Source of the DNA: Defluviitaleaceae bacterium
GTDB lineage: Bacteria > Bacillota > Clostridia > Lachnospirales > WQUN01
Direction: 5' to 3'
Assembly (NCBI GenBank): GCA_009780585.1
Contig: WQZS01000016.1
Span: forward strand, 1-64,000
Length of the DNA: 64,000 nt
Position numbers and translations under genes: made by a program. Every line of letters starts with the position of its first letter. Positions within the stretch are counted from its first letter, which is position 1. Positions 51,200 to 61,390 of this stretch are shown one piece after another. The notes below the pieces were generated by a model. It saw only the letters and a list, made by a program, of their open reading frames with translations, searched no databases and had not been told where the DNA came from.

Positions 51200-53458
51200 T
51201 TATATAGATTCCAGTTTGCCGATAATCTCCAATGCTTTGCCGCTGTCGAACGCTTCGAGCGCGGCGCGGATACCTTGCAAGAATTCGTCCGCTTCGCCGC
51301 CGTATGAAAAGGCGGTATGCGGCTTCAATAATCCCAGCGCGCCCATGCAATCGTATTCCCGCGCGGCGACCTTGATCATCGGGAGGGCTTGCATGAACGC
51401 GGAAAGGTCGGCGGTTTCCTTCTCCCTTGCCTCAATTGCGGCGAATACATCGTTAAAGTCAAGTAGTAAGGCGTCCACCAAATTACGGAAAGCCGGATAA
51501 TTCTCCCGTATATACCCCAAGTCACCGTCCAAGCCCGCGGTTTCCAAACGGGAGGCTTGCCCTCCCGCTTTGTTCGCGCCGATATTGCGCATCGCGCCCT
51601 TTAGGCCGTGTACCTCGATGGTAAAGGCCTTTACGTCCCCTTCGGCGATGTATCGGTCCATCTTGTCCAGCGTTTCCGGGGTTAGGCGGGTAAAAAGCCC
51701 GACGGTTTGGATATAAGCGTCCGTATTGCCCCCCATAAGCTCCAACGCGGCGGCGGCGTGAAGGCCCTCAACCGCTTTGATCAGGTTAAACGGCTTCGAA
51801 GGCGCGTTTTCAACGGCGGCGGCATGGGCGTTGGCTTCCTTTTGCGCCCTTGCCGCGTTCACTACTTCGATGGGTTTTTTGTCGCGTATGAATTCGTTCA
51901 ATATCCCGTCCAATTGCTGTATGTCGATGGGTTTTGAAATAAACCCGTCAAAACCGCTTTCGATGAAGATTTCCTTTTGGCCGACGACGGCGTTGGCCGT
52001 CAACGCGATGATGGGTTTTTCGTAACCCATTTTGCGGATGTGCTTCACGGCTTCCATGCCGTCCATCCCCGGCATCATATGGTCCATAAAAATAACGTCG
52101 TATTCCGCGCCGCCGCGGACCCTTTCGACGGCGGCGTATCCGCTTGACGACGTATCGACGTGCAAGCCGTAGGGTTTGAGCAGCGCGGACGCCACGAATA
52201 CGTTCGCCTCCACGTCGTCGATGACGTATACGCGGCCGTAAGGCATATATTCGCGGTTGAGCTTGGTGCGCTGCGTCTTACCCGCGTATTTGAACTGCTC
52301 CAGGCTTTCGGCCACTTCCGCGCCGAGGGTTTCATCGCCTGCCGGTTTTTGGGTCAGGTAAACCGTAAAGGTCGAGCCCACACCCGGTTCGCTGGTGCCG
52401 ACGATCTTACCGTCCATCATCGTCACCAGGCTTTTGGTGATACTCATGCCTAAGCCCGTACCTTCGGTGGCACGGTTCATTTCGCGGTTGAATTGCGAAT
52501 ATTCGTCGTACAGCGCGTTTAACTGTTCTTGGGTCATACCTTGGCCGGTGTCGCTTATGGTGAACGCAAGGGTGATGTCCCCGTCCTCCCGTACCTGCGA
52601 ATGTGCTTCAAACGTGACCGTTCCCTTGTCGGTATACTTGATGGCGTTGGAAAGCAGGTTGTTTAATACCTGCTTGATGCGCAACTCGTCGCCATGGAGG
52701 TACATCGGCAGCGTTTCGGCGACCTTTACGCGGAAATCGATGGGTTTGTCGTCGATACGCATGACGTTGAGGTGGATGGTGTCGTTGATCAGATGGGGTA
52801 TTTTGTAGGTTACGGGGACAAGGTCCAGTTTGCCCGTTTCGATTTTGGATAAATCAAGGATGTCGTTGATGATCCCAAGGAGCATATGCCCCGAATTGAA
52901 TATACGGTTAAAAGAACTTTTCGTGTCATTGTACAGGTCGTCGCGTTCCAGCTCGATTTCGGAAATGCCTATAATGGCGTTCAAAGGGGTGCGGATTTCG
53001 TGTGACATGGTGGCGAGGAATTTGGATTTGGCCATGTTGGCTTCCTCCGCCGCTTTTTTGGAATCGTTGATTTCGTTAATCAAGCGCATCGTTTCCAAGT
53101 GGGATTCGATACGTTTGATCAATACGGGCGGCGAAAAGGGTTTGTTGATAAAATCCACCGCGCCCAACTCGAAGCCCCTCGTTTCCGATTCGGAATCGTT
53201 TTTGCCCGTAAGGAAGATGACGGGGATTTTATTGAGCCTGGGGTTGCGTTTTAGGATTTCCAACGCTTCGTAGCCGTTCATTTCCGGCATTTCGACATCG
53301 AGCAGGATCAAATCGGGTATGATCTTTTCCGCCAGCTTTAGCATCCTTTGCGCGGAAGGTATGGCATAGGGTATGTATGTACCTTCCAACGCGTTTTTGG
53401 CTGTGATGCGGTTGACGTCGTTGTCGTCCACTATAAAAATCGTTTTAATGACCCGCAC
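51200..53458 (-). CDS. Soluble hybrid kinase: REC-HisKA-HATPase-REC-HPt
   Basis: The 752-residue protein begins with a REC domain (Asp54 in LILLDVEMPEMNG), then HisKA TMSHEIRTPLNAIIG (His153), HATPase (DTGQGMTQEQL; GTGLGMSIT), a second REC (Asp459, FMDHMMPGMDG) and HPt (His617, VHGLKG). Two RECs let it receive phosphate from another kinase and pass it on. The listed start is GTG, but that codon overlaps its own GGAG; AAAGGAG is 8 nt from ATT (53449), the better-placed start, giving IKTIFIVDD (see findings). A TATAAT (plus strand ATTATA, 53485-53490) lies upstream. Confidence 0.9.
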   Translation of the reverse strand: MRVIKTIFIVDDNDVNRITAKNALEGTYIPYAIPSAQRMLKLAEKIIPDLILLDVEMPEMNGYEALEILKRNPRLNKIPVIFLTGKNDSESETRGFELGAVDFINKPFSPPVLIKRIESHLETMRLINEINDSKKAAEEANMAKSKFLATMSHEIRTPLNAIIGISEIELERDDLYNDTKSSFNRIFNSGHMLLGIINDILDLSKIETGKLDLVPVTYKIPHLINDTIHLNVMRIDDKPIDFRVKVAETLPMYLHGDELRIKQVLNNLLSNAIKYTDKGTVTFEAHSQVREDGDITLAFTISDTGQGMTQEQLNALYDEYSQFNREMNRATEGTGLGMSITKSLVTMMDGKIVGTSEPGVGSTFTVYLTQKPAGDETLGAEVAESLEQFKYAGKTQRTKLNREYMPYGRVYVIDDVEANVFVASALLKPYGLHVDTSSSGYAAVERVRGGAEYDVIFMDHMMPGMDGMEAVKHIRKMGYEKPIIALTANAVVGQKEIFIESGFDGFISKPIDIQQLDGILNEFIRDKKPIEVVNAARAQKEANAHAAAVENAPSKPFNLIKAVEGLHAAAALELMGGNTDAYIQTVGLFTRLTPETLDKMDRYIAEGDVKAFTIEVHGLKGAMRNIGANKAGGQASRLETAGLDGDLGYIRENYPAFRNLVDALLLDFNDVFAAIEAREKETADLSAFMQALPMIKVAAREYDCMGALGLLKPHTAFSYGGEADEFLQGIRAALEAFDSGKALEIIGKLESI

Positions 53459-53514
53459 TCCTTTATGTTCAATGCTATGTTACGATTATATGGTATTCGG
53501 GGGTGTTTTACTAA

Positions 53515-53553
53515 TAAAGAGGAAGCCGCCTTTGTAAACGGGGCGGCTCCTTT
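53515..53553 (-). terminator. Hairpin between response regulator and hybrid kinase genes
   Basis: Minus strand: GGAGCCGCC pairs with GGCGGCTTCC (53521-53550) and is followed by TCTTTATT (53513-53520). The short T-run makes it a moderate terminator. It would end the RR-MCP transcript, leaving the kinase to its own TATAAT box. Confidence 0.55.
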
Positions 53554-53575
53554 AAACATGCAATCGGTTACGGTT

Positions 53576-54547
53576 TTATTCTAAATATTTTTTCACTTTG
53601 GAAAGCAGCGTTTCGTTGTACGCGGGTTTTACGATAAAGTCGCTGATGCCCAAGGTTATCGCTTTTTGTATGCGCTCGCGCGAGGAGTTGGCCGTTAGGA
53701 AGATGATAGGCGTATCCTTGTGGTTGCGCATCCCGCGGATTTGGGCGGCCAATTGGAAGCCGTCCATTTCGGGCATGTCGATGTCGAGGATAAACAGCCC
53801 GATGGTTTGCTGGTTGGTGATATCCAGCGCGACGCGGCCGCTTGGCGCGCCCAGCGTCCTGTAGTGTCCGGAAAGGGCGGCGTTGACCGTGGTGAGGATT
53901 TCGGGCCTGTCGTCCACGGCCAGGACGGTCTTCGTACCCGCGCTTGAGCTTGTGCGGTATACACGGTCGGAATATTCGCTCCGCATGGCGGAGGCTTTAT
54001 CCTTCGCGTTGGTGTAATGGCCGTTTTGCAAATCGGTTACGATATACCTCAGGTTCATCCCGCGGGCGGTCAAGTCGTTGGCTAACGCGGTTGCCCGGTC
54101 ATAATCCTGCGCGTCAATCAATTGGATGATGGCCGTCAGGTTACGCGCGGCTTCTTCCGCGTTTTCCACTTCGTTAGTCTTGTACGCGGAATCGGGCAGG
54201 TTTTGCGCTTTTTGCATTTCAATGGAAAGCAAGAGGAAATCCGCCATGGCTTGCTGGAGTACCTTGTTGGAATATTCGTTCTTACCGCTCCTGGATGAGC
54301 GCGTAAGGGTTACGGTATAAGCCTCGTGCCGTTTGGCGCATACGGTTGAAAGCATATTTTGGATGGACAACAGTACGCTGTTAAATTCCGGCATATTGTC
54401 GTTATTGTAGCTGCGTTCCAGGCGTTCCGTTTCGCCGTCGATCTTGTCGATGTACTTGTTTACCCCCGCGTGGATGATGTCCGTATTGACTTGGAACGGA
54501 AGGAATAAACTTTTTATTCTCTTGAAGTAGTTGCCGTCCGTTTTCAT
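53576..54547 (-). CDS. Response regulator with novel helical N-terminus and C-terminal REC
   Basis: The 323-residue protein has about 200 helical N-terminal residues of no family I recognise (for example FNSVLLSIQNMLSTVCAKRH, and LTAIIQLIDAQDYDRATALA) and a C-terminal REC domain (206-323) with VLAVDDRPEIL, Asp255 in FILDIDMPEMDG, and the late Lys in FIVKPAYNE. REC normally precedes an output domain, so the reverse order suggests the helical part is a partner-binding or phosphatase-like domain. RBS AGGGGAGGATCACACC. Lies 15 bp after the MCP gene and should be co-transcribed with it. Confidence 0.8.
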   Translation of the reverse strand: MKTDGNYFKRIKSLFLPFQVNTDIIHAGVNKYIDKIDGETERLERSYNNDNMPEFNSVLLSIQNMLSTVCAKRHEAYTVTLTRSSRSGKNEYSNKVLQQAMADFLLLSIEMQKAQNLPDSAYKTNEVENAEEAARNLTAIIQLIDAQDYDRATALANDLTARGMNLRYIVTDLQNGHYTNAKDKASAMRSEYSDRVYRTSSSAGTKTVLAVDDRPEILTTVNAALSGHYRTLGAPSGRVALDITNQQTIGLFILDIDMPEMDGFQLAAQIRGMRNHKDTPIIFLTANSSRERIQKAITLGISDFIVKPAYNETLLSKVKKYLE

Positions 54548-54562
54548 GGTGTGATCCTCCCC

Positions 54563-56818
54563 TTATTTCTTCATTTTAAATACGCTGGCCAAGCTGTGCA
54601 TCATATCGGATTGGCTGGTTAGTTCCTCGGCGGCGGCGGCGGCTTCTTCCGACGCGGCGGTGGTTTGGTGCGCTACGTCGGTGATGGACGCCAGCTCCTT
54701 CGTTACCATGCCGATGGCGTCGGCTTGCTCGGTGGACGCGGAGGAAATGCCCTTGATGATATCAGCTACCTTGGCTACGTTGTTTACGATTGCCTTCAAA
54801 GCATCGGCGGTTTGCTCCGCGGTCTTGGTACCTTCGTTCACGCGGGAAATGGATTCCTCGATCAGGACGGTGGTTTCCCTCGCCGCGCCTTGGCTGCGGT
54901 TCGCCAGCGAGCGTACCTCGTCGGCCACGACCGCGAAGCCGCGTCCGTGTTCGCCCGCGCGTGCCGCTTCAACGGAAGCGTTAAGCGCAAGCAGGTTGGT
55001 TTGGAACGCGATGTCCTGTATCGTTTTATTGATGGCGGTGATCTTCGCGGAGGATTCCTTGATGCCGTCCATGGAGAGGAGCATGTTCTTCATGTCCTCG
55101 TCACCCTTGGCGGCGTTGACGCGGGATTCCTCGGAAAGGGTTTCGGCGTGTTTGGCGTTATCGGCGTTGCGTCCGGTGCTTTCGTTGATTTGCACGATGG
55201 AGTTGTTAAGCGCGCTTACGGAATTGGACTGCGTCATGGAACCCGTGGCGAGCGCCATGGAACTGTCGGAAATCATCCTCGCGCCGGCGGAGATTTGCTC
55301 GGCCGAGGTGGACATTTCGCCGATTACCTTGTTTAAGGTGTCGATGATGTGGACCATCGCGTCTTTGATGGCGGCGAACTCGCCCACGTATTCGCGGTTG
55401 ATGGATTGGTTGAGGTCATTGTTGGCCAAGGCGTTGAGGATTTCGGAAATTTCGGAGATATAGGAGATCATGTTCGTGATGGTACTGTTGACGGAATTTT
55501 TGAGGGAGAGGAATTCGCCCTTGTAATTGCCGGTAATACGTTGGTCGAACCTGCCTTCCGCCACATGGTTCAACACGCTGCCCGTTTCGACGATGGGCGC
55601 GGCGATTTCTTCCATAAGTTGGTTGAGGCCCTTGACGATGTTGGCCCATTCGCCCTTGTACTTGGCCGCGTCGGCGCGTACGGCAAGGTCGCCTATAAGC
55701 GCGCCCTTCACCAGCTTTTGGATATCGGAGTTAACGGAGCTGATTTCGTTGCGCATGGCGTCTAAGGAAGTGTTCATGATGGCTTTCTTGCCGGGTTTTT
55801 TGGGAATATCGGCGTCGAAGTTGCCGTACCCGAATTCCGCCAGTACGTTAAGGACGCTCATGGTTTCGGCGGTCATATCGGAGTAGAGGCGGTTGATTTC
55901 GCCGGCTACATTTTTATATTCGCCTTGGAAGCGGTTTGTGTTTATGCGGGCGTCGGTATTGCCGGCGTCGTCGGCTTGGGAAAGGAGGTCCAATTCCTGT
56001 ACGAGGTTGTTGATTACCTCGATCACGCGGGAGAAGCTGGACGCCAGCATACCCACCTCGTCCGTGGATTTGGTGTCGATGTTGACGTTGAGGCTGCCTA
56101 CGGAAACGTTTTCCGCTACATCCACGAGCTGCATGAGCGGCTTGCGGATCATTTCCGCTATCACGAGGGAAAGGATGACCGAAAGCAATACAATAGCAAC
56201 AGACATAACGACGAACATCGTCCTGTATGTGGACGCTTGCGCCGCCGTAGAGTCGCGCATTTCGTAGGATAACGCGATTTCGAAGTTCTCCATTTCGGTT
56301 ATGGCGGTGTCGAGCGTCGATGACAGGGTTTGTTGCGCCGCGTTGTTGGCGACGATGGCCGCGGTGTCGCCCGCAATAGCGAAGCCGATATTGCGTTCGA
56401 GCAGGTTGGCCCTGTAGTCGCTAAGTAAGGAGTTCATGTTATTCATCTTTGATATGAGCTGGTCTCTTTGCTGGGTGGTCAGCGCGTAGTCGTTTCTGGT
56501 CAGGCGCAGATAGGTTTCGATACGGCGGTTTATTTCATCGTAAATACCGGCGCTGTAAGTCCTGTGCGCGCTCAACTCGGTTACGTTGCCGTTGTCGGCC
56601 CTAACGACCGCGTTTAACCTGCGCAGGTCCATCACGTCGGTACTGATTTGCAAAATTTCCTGCACGCGCTGCTGCGAATATTCCAGCTTGTTTTGGTAGC
56701 TTTCGGAAATGGTGCGCAACGATGAGTACGCGAACACCGCCAACACAATGGCTAGCGCGATGACGACGGCAAAGCTCAGGATTAATTTTACTTTAATCCT
56801 CAAATTCTTGAACCACAT
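54563..56818 (-). CDS. Methyl-accepting chemotaxis protein with poly-HAMP region (751 aa)
   Basis: The protein has a first membrane helix (about 11-31), an extracellular helical sensor (about 35-195, 4HB-type), a second helix (about 201-222) and a HAMP domain. Between 284 and 490 lie four to five HAMP-like units, each with a 'YxGE(F/W)' step (for example [17 protein letters not shown]). The signalling tip is [20 protein letters not shown] (about 602-621), followed by [18 protein letters not shown]. The start at 56818 ([12 protein letters not shown]) gives normal topology; eight in-frame upstream codons are unlikely. No cheA, cheW or flagellar gene is near. Confidence 0.88.
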   Translation of the reverse strand: MWFKNLRIKVKLILSFAVVIALAIVLAVFAYSSLRTISESYQNKLEYSQQRVQEILQISTDVMDLRRLNAVVRADNGNVTELSAHRTYSAGIYDEINRRIETYLRLTRNDYALTTQQRDQLISKMNNMNSLLSDYRANLLERNIGFAIAGDTAAIVANNAAQQTLSSTLDTAITEMENFEIALSYEMRDSTAAQASTYRTMFVVMSVAIVLLSVILSLVIAEMIRKPLMQLVDVAENVSVGSLNVNIDTKSTDEVGMLASSFSRVIEVINNLVQELDLLSQADDAGNTDARINTNRFQGEYKNVAGEINRLYSDMTAETMSVLNVLAEFGYGNFDADIPKKPGKKAIMNTSLDAMRNEISSVNSDIQKLVKGALIGDLAVRADAAKYKGEWANIVKGLNQLMEEIAAPIVETGSVLNHVAEGRFDQRITGNYKGEFLSLKNSVNSTITNMISYISEISEILNALANNDLNQSINREYVGEFAAIKDAMVHIIDTLNKVIGEMSTSAEQISAGARMISDSSMALATGSMTQSNSVSALNNSIVQINESTGRNADNAKHAETLSEESRVNAAKGDEDMKNMLLSMDGIKESSAKITAINKTIQDIAFQTNLLALNASVEAARAGEHGRGFAVVADEVRSLANRSQGAARETTVLIEESISRVNEGTKTAEQTADALKAIVNNVAKVADIIKGISSASTEQADAIGMVTKELASITDVAHQTTAASEEAAAAAEELTSQSDMMHSLASVFKMKK

Positions 56819-56853
56819 AAGGCAATCATCCCTCTCTTGCAAAGTTATGTTGA

Positions 56854-56882
56854 TTATTACAGAATAAAATCAAAATGTCCAA
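56854..56882 (-). promoter_or_regulatory. Promoter of the MCP-RR block
   Basis: Minus strand: TTGGAC (56877-56882), 17-bp spacer, TAATAA (56854-56859). It lies about 36 bp from the MCP start. Confidence 0.5.
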
Positions 56883-56889
56883 TATTTTT

Positions 56890-57828
56890 TTAACGCGGAA
56901 CGGAACATTTTAACAACGCCCCCGGATGGTTCGCTAGTAAATCATATTCCCCCAACCCCGCCGGAATGAATACGGAACGGCGGGGCGGAAGCACCGTTTC
57001 GCCGCCGGAATACCTTAGGGTGAGCGGGGTTTCCGAGCCTTTACCGGATACGTTGATGAGTATGTCAAAGGCTTCGGGGTCGGACGTCAAAGATCGCGTT
57101 CCTTCCAATATATACTTGCTGACGGAAAAGTGGGGGCAAGTGACGGAGCCGGTTACTTCTTTGGGGATGCGCCCGCCGAAGTCGATGACGTTCATCGCGT
57201 GATTGATATGGAGCTCCCGCGGTTTGCCGTCCGCGCCCAAGCGTCCGTAATCATATATACGGTATGTCGTGTCGGAATTCTGCTGTATTTCCGCCAGCGT
57301 CGTCCCGGGGGTAAGGGCGTGTAGCAAACCCGCGGGGATATTGACCATGTCACCCGCCTTAACGGACAGATAGTTGAGGTGTTCCGATATACTTTCGGTT
57401 TTGATGATATTGTCAAACCTTTTTTTATCCACGCCGTCTTTCAGCCCGATGATGAGGTTGCCTTCCGCAGGGGGTTCGAGTATGTACCACATCTCGCTCT
57501 TGCCGCTGTCGCGCACATGGCTGTCGCGCATATGGCTGTCCGCTTCGCTTTGCCTGCGCGCGTAATCATCGTCGGGATGTACCTGCACGCTCAGCGTATC
57601 GACGGCGGTTATGATCTTAACCAACAATGGGAAACGGGTCGTGTCAGCCAGCCGCGTCCCCAACGTCCCAACGCGATCCATATCCATGTACGCGTCAAAT
57701 GCCATCCCCGCGTAAACGCCGTTTTCAATAACGCTCATTTCATTTGGCCGGCAGGTAACGTCCCAGCTCTCCCGCCCCCAAATCATTTCTTTTACAATCG
57801 GCACAAACAAAAGCGGATACATCTCCAT
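56890..57828 (-). CDS. manA: Mannose-6-phosphate isomerase (type I, class)
   Basis: ManA interconverts mannose-6-phosphate and fructose-6-phosphate. The 312-residue protein has the zinc-site motifs VQVHPDD (about 83-89) and SEMWYILEP (about 110-118), the later PAGLLHALTPGTTLAEIQQ (about 163-181), and the C-terminal cupin strands. A 12-residue insertion (SHMRDSHVRDSG) of two tandem MRDS/VRDS units precedes the Glu motif and reflects a short DNA duplication near 57515-57540. RBS CAGGGGAGCGATTTG. It is alone between the MCP and tig. Confidence 0.9.
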   Translation of the reverse strand: MEMYPLLFVPIVKEMIWGRESWDVTCRPNEMSVIENGVYAGMAFDAYMDMDRVGTLGTRLADTTRFPLLVKIITAVDTLSVQVHPDDDYARRQSEADSHMRDSHVRDSGKSEMWYILEPPAEGNLIIGLKDGVDKKRFDNIIKTESISEHLNYLSVKAGDMVNIPAGLLHALTPGTTLAEIQQNSDTTYRIYDYGRLGADGKPRELHINHAMNVIDFGGRIPKEVTGSVTCPHFSVSKYILEGTRSLTSDPEAFDILINVSGKGSETPLTLRYSGGETVLPPRRSVFIPAGLGEYDLLANHPGALLKCSVPR

Positions 57829-57975
57829 TCAAATCGCTCCCCTGCTTTTTTATTTTTCCCGAATCAAGAATTCCGAATTCCGATTTTTGAATCCCTTCCC
57901 ATCACATATCTACTATGATATACTCCGAAAGGTTTGTCATCAAATATTATCTTAAAATCGTCGGAGGCGTAACGC

Positions 57976-59382
57976 ATGGGTAGCATTAACATGGATTTGA
58001 CGCAGGTACAGCATGAACAGTTGGAAGAAAATAAGGTCAAGCTGACCATCCGGGTGGATGCGGAGGCGTTCAAGCAGAGTCTTCGGACGGTCTACAACAA
58101 GAACAAGGGCTATTTCAACATACCGGGCTTCCGCAAAGGCAAAGCCCCGCGCGTGATCATCGAGCAATATTACGGCAAAGACGTATTCCACGAGGACGCG
58201 ATCAATTTAATCATGGAGGACGCGTATTCCCACGCGCTTGAAAAAAGCGGCGTGGACGCCATATACCGCCCCGATGTGGACTTGGGGGAAGTAAGCGAAA
58301 CCGAAGGGCTGCAATTCTTCGCGGAGGTATATACGCGCCCGTCGGCGGAAATTGACGCCTACTACGGCCTTACGTATCCGAAGGTGGAGTTAGACCCCAC
58401 CGAAGACGAAATCCAATCCGCCCTGCGCGCCGAACAGGAAAAGAACAGCCGCCAGGTTTCGGTGGACAGGGCCGCGGAAATGCAGGACATCGTCAACATC
58501 AACTTTACGGGATATGTGGACGGCGAACCCTTCGAAGGCGGCAAGGGCGACCTTGTGGACTTGACGTTGGGTTCGGGGCGCTTCATCCCCGGTTTCGAGG
58601 ATCAGTTGGTCGGAGCCAAGACGGGTGACGACGTGAAGGTGAACGTAACCTTCCCCGAGGATTACGGCCATGCCGATTTGGCGGGTAAAGCGGCCGTGTT
58701 TGAAGTGGAAATCGTGGACGTAAAGGCGAAGGAGTTGCCGGAGCTGGACGACGACTTCGCGCAGGACATATCCGAATTCGACACGCTGGCGGAATACCGC
58801 GCCGACATTACCGAAAAAATACGCAAAAATAAAGAAGCCAACCTCGACCACGGCAAGCGTACGCACATCATGCAGCAATTGGCTAAAATGGTTGTAGCGA
58901 ACGTACCCGATGTCATGTACACGGGCCGCATTGAGGATATGCTGGACAGTTACCGCCGCCAAGTGGAGTCGCAGGGTATGGACTTTGAAAATTACCTGCG
59001 GTTTTCGGGCATGACGGAAAACCAGCTAAAAGCGGGATGGCAAGGGCAAGCGAAGCAGGAGGTCGATTCCTCGCTTGCGCTGGGCGCGATCGCCGACAAG
59101 GAAGGTATCGAGGTAACCGAAGCGGAATTTGCGGAAAAATTCGGCGAAATGTCGGGTATGAAGGACGATGAGCTCACAAAGTTCATCGAAACCATGCATC
59201 CCCGCCGCAAGGTGGATTTAACGCGTTCGTTCCGCAACGAGAAAGCCCTGGACTTCGTGTTGGAAAAGGCGATCGCCACGGATGAACCCTTCCCCGTAGT
59301 GGAAGGGGAGGTCATTGACGCGGAACCCGAAAAGAAACCCAAAGCGAAAGCCAAGGCCAAACCCAAAAAGAGCAAGGAATAA
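57976..59382 (+). CDS. tig: Trigger factor
   Basis: The ribosome-associated chaperone Tig has an N-terminal ribosome-binding domain with the signature PGFRKGKAPR (about 48-57), an FKBP-like prolyl isomerase domain (about 155-245, with FEGGKGDLVDLTLGSGRFIPG), and a helical C-terminal domain. The tail is Lys/Ala-rich (KKPKAKAKAKPKKSKE), somewhat longer than usual. The 468-residue length fits (usual 430-450). RBS GTCGGAGGCGTAACGC. It precedes clpP-clpX, the standard Bacillota order. Confidence 0.97.
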   Translation: MGSINMDLTQVQHEQLEENKVKLTIRVDAEAFKQSLRTVYNKNKGYFNIPGFRKGKAPRVIIEQYYGKDVFHEDAINLIMEDAYSHALEKSGVDAIYRPDVDLGEVSETEGLQFFAEVYTRPSAEIDAYYGLTYPKVELDPTEDEIQSALRAEQEKNSRQVSVDRAAEMQDIVNINFTGYVDGEPFEGGKGDLVDLTLGSGRFIPGFEDQLVGAKTGDDVKVNVTFPEDYGHADLAGKAAVFEVEIVDVKAKELPELDDDFAQDISEFDTLAEYRADITEKIRKNKEANLDHGKRTHIMQQLAKMVVANVPDVMYTGRIEDMLDSYRRQVESQGMDFENYLRFSGMTENQLKAGWQGQAKQEVDSSLALGAIADKEGIEVTEAEFAEKFGEMSGMKDDELTKFIETMHPRRKVDLTRSFRNEKALDFVLEKAIATDEPFPVVEGEVIDAEPEKKPKAKAKAKPKKSKE

Positions 59383-59455
59383 CTTTGTCTCAAATTGAGA
59401 CGAAGTTAAGGCAGGTTAACTTGTACCGAACTTCGGCACAACTTGTTCCGAAGTT
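59381..59455. repeat. Two hairpins between tig and clpP
   Basis: AACTTTGTCTCAA (59381-59393) pairs with TTGAGACGAAGTT (59395-59407), and AACTTCGG (59429-59436) pairs with CCGAAGTT (59448-59455). The string CAAATTGAGACGAAGTTAAG resembles the direct repeats at 4761 and 4911. No T-run follows, so they are not plain terminators; they may be processing or attenuation sites or a mobile repeat. Confidence 0.6.
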
Positions 59456-59475
59456 ATAAATAGGAGGATTTATAT

Positions 59476-60069
59476 ATGGCACTCGTACCCATAGTCGTCG
59501 AGCAAACCAACCGCGGGGAGCGTTCCTACGATATTTATTCCCGCTTGTTAAAGGACCGGATCATCTTTATCGGCGAGGAAATCACGGAAGTAACCGCCAG
59601 CCTGACGATCGCGCAACTTTTATTCCTGGAATCGGAGGACCCCGACAAGGATGTAAACCTGTATATTAACAGCCCAGGCGGGTCCATAACGGCGGGGATG
59701 GCTATATACGACACCATGAACTTGATAAAGTGTGACGTTGCGACCATTTGCGTGGGTATGGCCGCCAGCATGGGGCAATTCCTGCTGACGGGGGGCACCA
59801 AAGGCAAACGGTCCGCGCTGCCCAACGCCGAAGTGATGATCCACCAGCCTTCGGGCGGGATAGGGCGCAGCCAAGCCACGGACTTTCTTATTTATGCGGA
59901 ACGGATGGGTAAGCTGAAGGAAAAATTAAACCGCATTAACGCCGAAAATTCCGGCCAACCCGTCGAGAGGATCACGCAGGATTCCGACCGCGATAATTTC
60001 ATGACCGCGCAGGAAGCCCTTGACTACGGCCTCATCGATAAGATCATCCTGCCGGGAGGTAAAAAATAA
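59476..60069 (+). CDS. clpP: ATP-dependent Clp protease proteolytic subunit
   Basis: The 197-residue serine protease has the catalytic Ser in [13 protein letters not shown] (about 93-105) and His in [10 protein letters not shown] (about 119-128), with the Asp near 172. Start RBS AAATAGGAGGATTTATAT. It overlaps clpX by one base (TAATG). The pair forms the ClpXP protease. Confidence 0.97.
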   Translation: MALVPIVVEQTNRGERSYDIYSRLLKDRIIFIGEEITEVTASLTIAQLLFLESEDPDKDVNLYINSPGGSITAGMAIYDTMNLIKCDVATICVGMAASMGQFLLTGGTKGKRSALPNAEVMIHQPSGGIGRSQATDFLIYAERMGKLKEKLNRINAENSGQPVERITQDSDRDNFMTAQEALDYGLIDKIILPGGKK

Positions 60070-61370
60070 TGCCCGCCCGGTTCGATAACGACAGGGGGCG
60101 CTGCTCCTTCTGCGGCAAGCACCCCGACGAAGCGGTGATCATCATCGCGGGGCCCAGCGTGTGGATATGCGATGAATGTGTGGGTTTGTGCGTGGACACC
60201 ATTGACGAAAAGATAGGGGACGGCCCCGCTTTCACGGAGTCGTTCTCATTACCCAAACCGAAGGAAATCAAGGCCTTCCTGGATGAATACGTGATCGGAC
60301 AAGACCGTGCCAAGGTCGCGTTGAGTGTGGCGGTTTACAACCACTATAAGCGCATCGCCACCGAGCAAATGGGCGGCACGGACGTGGAAGTGCAAAAAAG
60401 CAATGTCCTGTTGATCGGCCCGACGGGGGTAGGGAAGACGCACCTTGCGCAAACCCTCGCGCGTTTTTTACAAGTACCCATCGCCATCGCCGACGCCACC
60501 AGCCTAACCGAAGCGGGTTACGTGGGTGAGGACGTGGAAAATATTCTTTTGAAACTGATCCAGGCGGCGGACTTTGATATCGAACGCGCGCAGCAGGGGA
60601 TCATTTACATCGATGAATTGGACAAGATCGCCCGCAAGTCGGACAATCCCTCCATCACGCGCGACGTAAGCGGCGAAGGCGTACAGCAAGCCCTGCTTAA
60701 AATCCTGGAAGGGACGCTGGCCTCCGTGCCGCCCCAAGGCGGACGTAAGCATCCGCATCAGGACTTTATCCAAATAGACACGACGAATATATTGTTCATA
60801 TGCGGCGGCGCGTTCAGTGGGCTGGATAAGGTAATCGAGCAACGCATGAATAAAAAAGTGATCGGTTTCGGCTCGGAAGTCAAGACCAAAGCCGAAAAGA
60901 TTTCCGAAGACGTTTTGCAATACGTGCAGCCCCGTGATTTGCACAAGTACGGCTTGATTCCGGAAATGATCGGCCGCTTGCCGGTGGTCGTCACGTTAAA
61001 CAACCTCGATGAAGACGCGCTGGTTTCGATTTTAAGCCAACCGAAAAACGCCCTCACCAAGCAATACGAATATTTATTGGAACTTGATAATGTCTACCTC
61101 GAATTCGAGGAGGACGCCCTCCGCGCCATCGCGAAAAAGGCCCTCGAACGTGAAACGGGCGCGCGCGGCCTCCGCGCCATCATGGAGGGGATTTTAACGG
61201 ACGTGATGTACGACGTGCCTTCCAACGGCACAATCGAACGCTGCATCGTCACGCGCGATACGGTCGAGTCCAACACGCCGCCCACGTTGGTACTTAACGA
61301 AAACAGGCAACCCATATACAGGAAGCAAAGCGTTAGGAAAAGGCCGCCGAGGAGGAACGCGGCGGGTTAA
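60069..61370 (+). CDS. clpX: ATP-dependent Clp protease ATP-binding subunit
   Basis: The 433-residue AAA+ unfoldase has the N-terminal Cys4 zinc finger [12 protein letters not shown] ... ICDECVGLC (about 13-42), Walker [13 protein letters not shown] (about 117-128), Walker [11 protein letters not shown], sensor ERMNKK-like loops, and the C-terminal [16 protein letters not shown]. It starts on the clpP stop, 1-bp overlap. Full length. Confidence 0.98.
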   Translation: MPARFDNDRGRCSFCGKHPDEAVIIIAGPSVWICDECVGLCVDTIDEKIGDGPAFTESFSLPKPKEIKAFLDEYVIGQDRAKVALSVAVYNHYKRIATEQMGGTDVEVQKSNVLLIGPTGVGKTHLAQTLARFLQVPIAIADATSLTEAGYVGEDVENILLKLIQAADFDIERAQQGIIYIDELDKIARKSDNPSITRDVSGEGVQQALLKILEGTLASVPPQGGRKHPHQDFIQIDTTNILFICGGAFSGLDKVIEQRMNKKVIGFGSEVKTKAEKISEDVLQYVQPRDLHKYGLIPEMIGRLPVVVTLNNLDEDALVSILSQPKNALTKQYEYLLELDNVYLEFEEDALRAIAKKALERETGARGLRAIMEGILTDVMYDVPSNGTIERCIVTRDTVESNTPPTLVLNENRQPIYRKQSVRKRPPRRNAAG

Positions 61371-61390
61371 AAATCCCTTAGGGTGATCCT

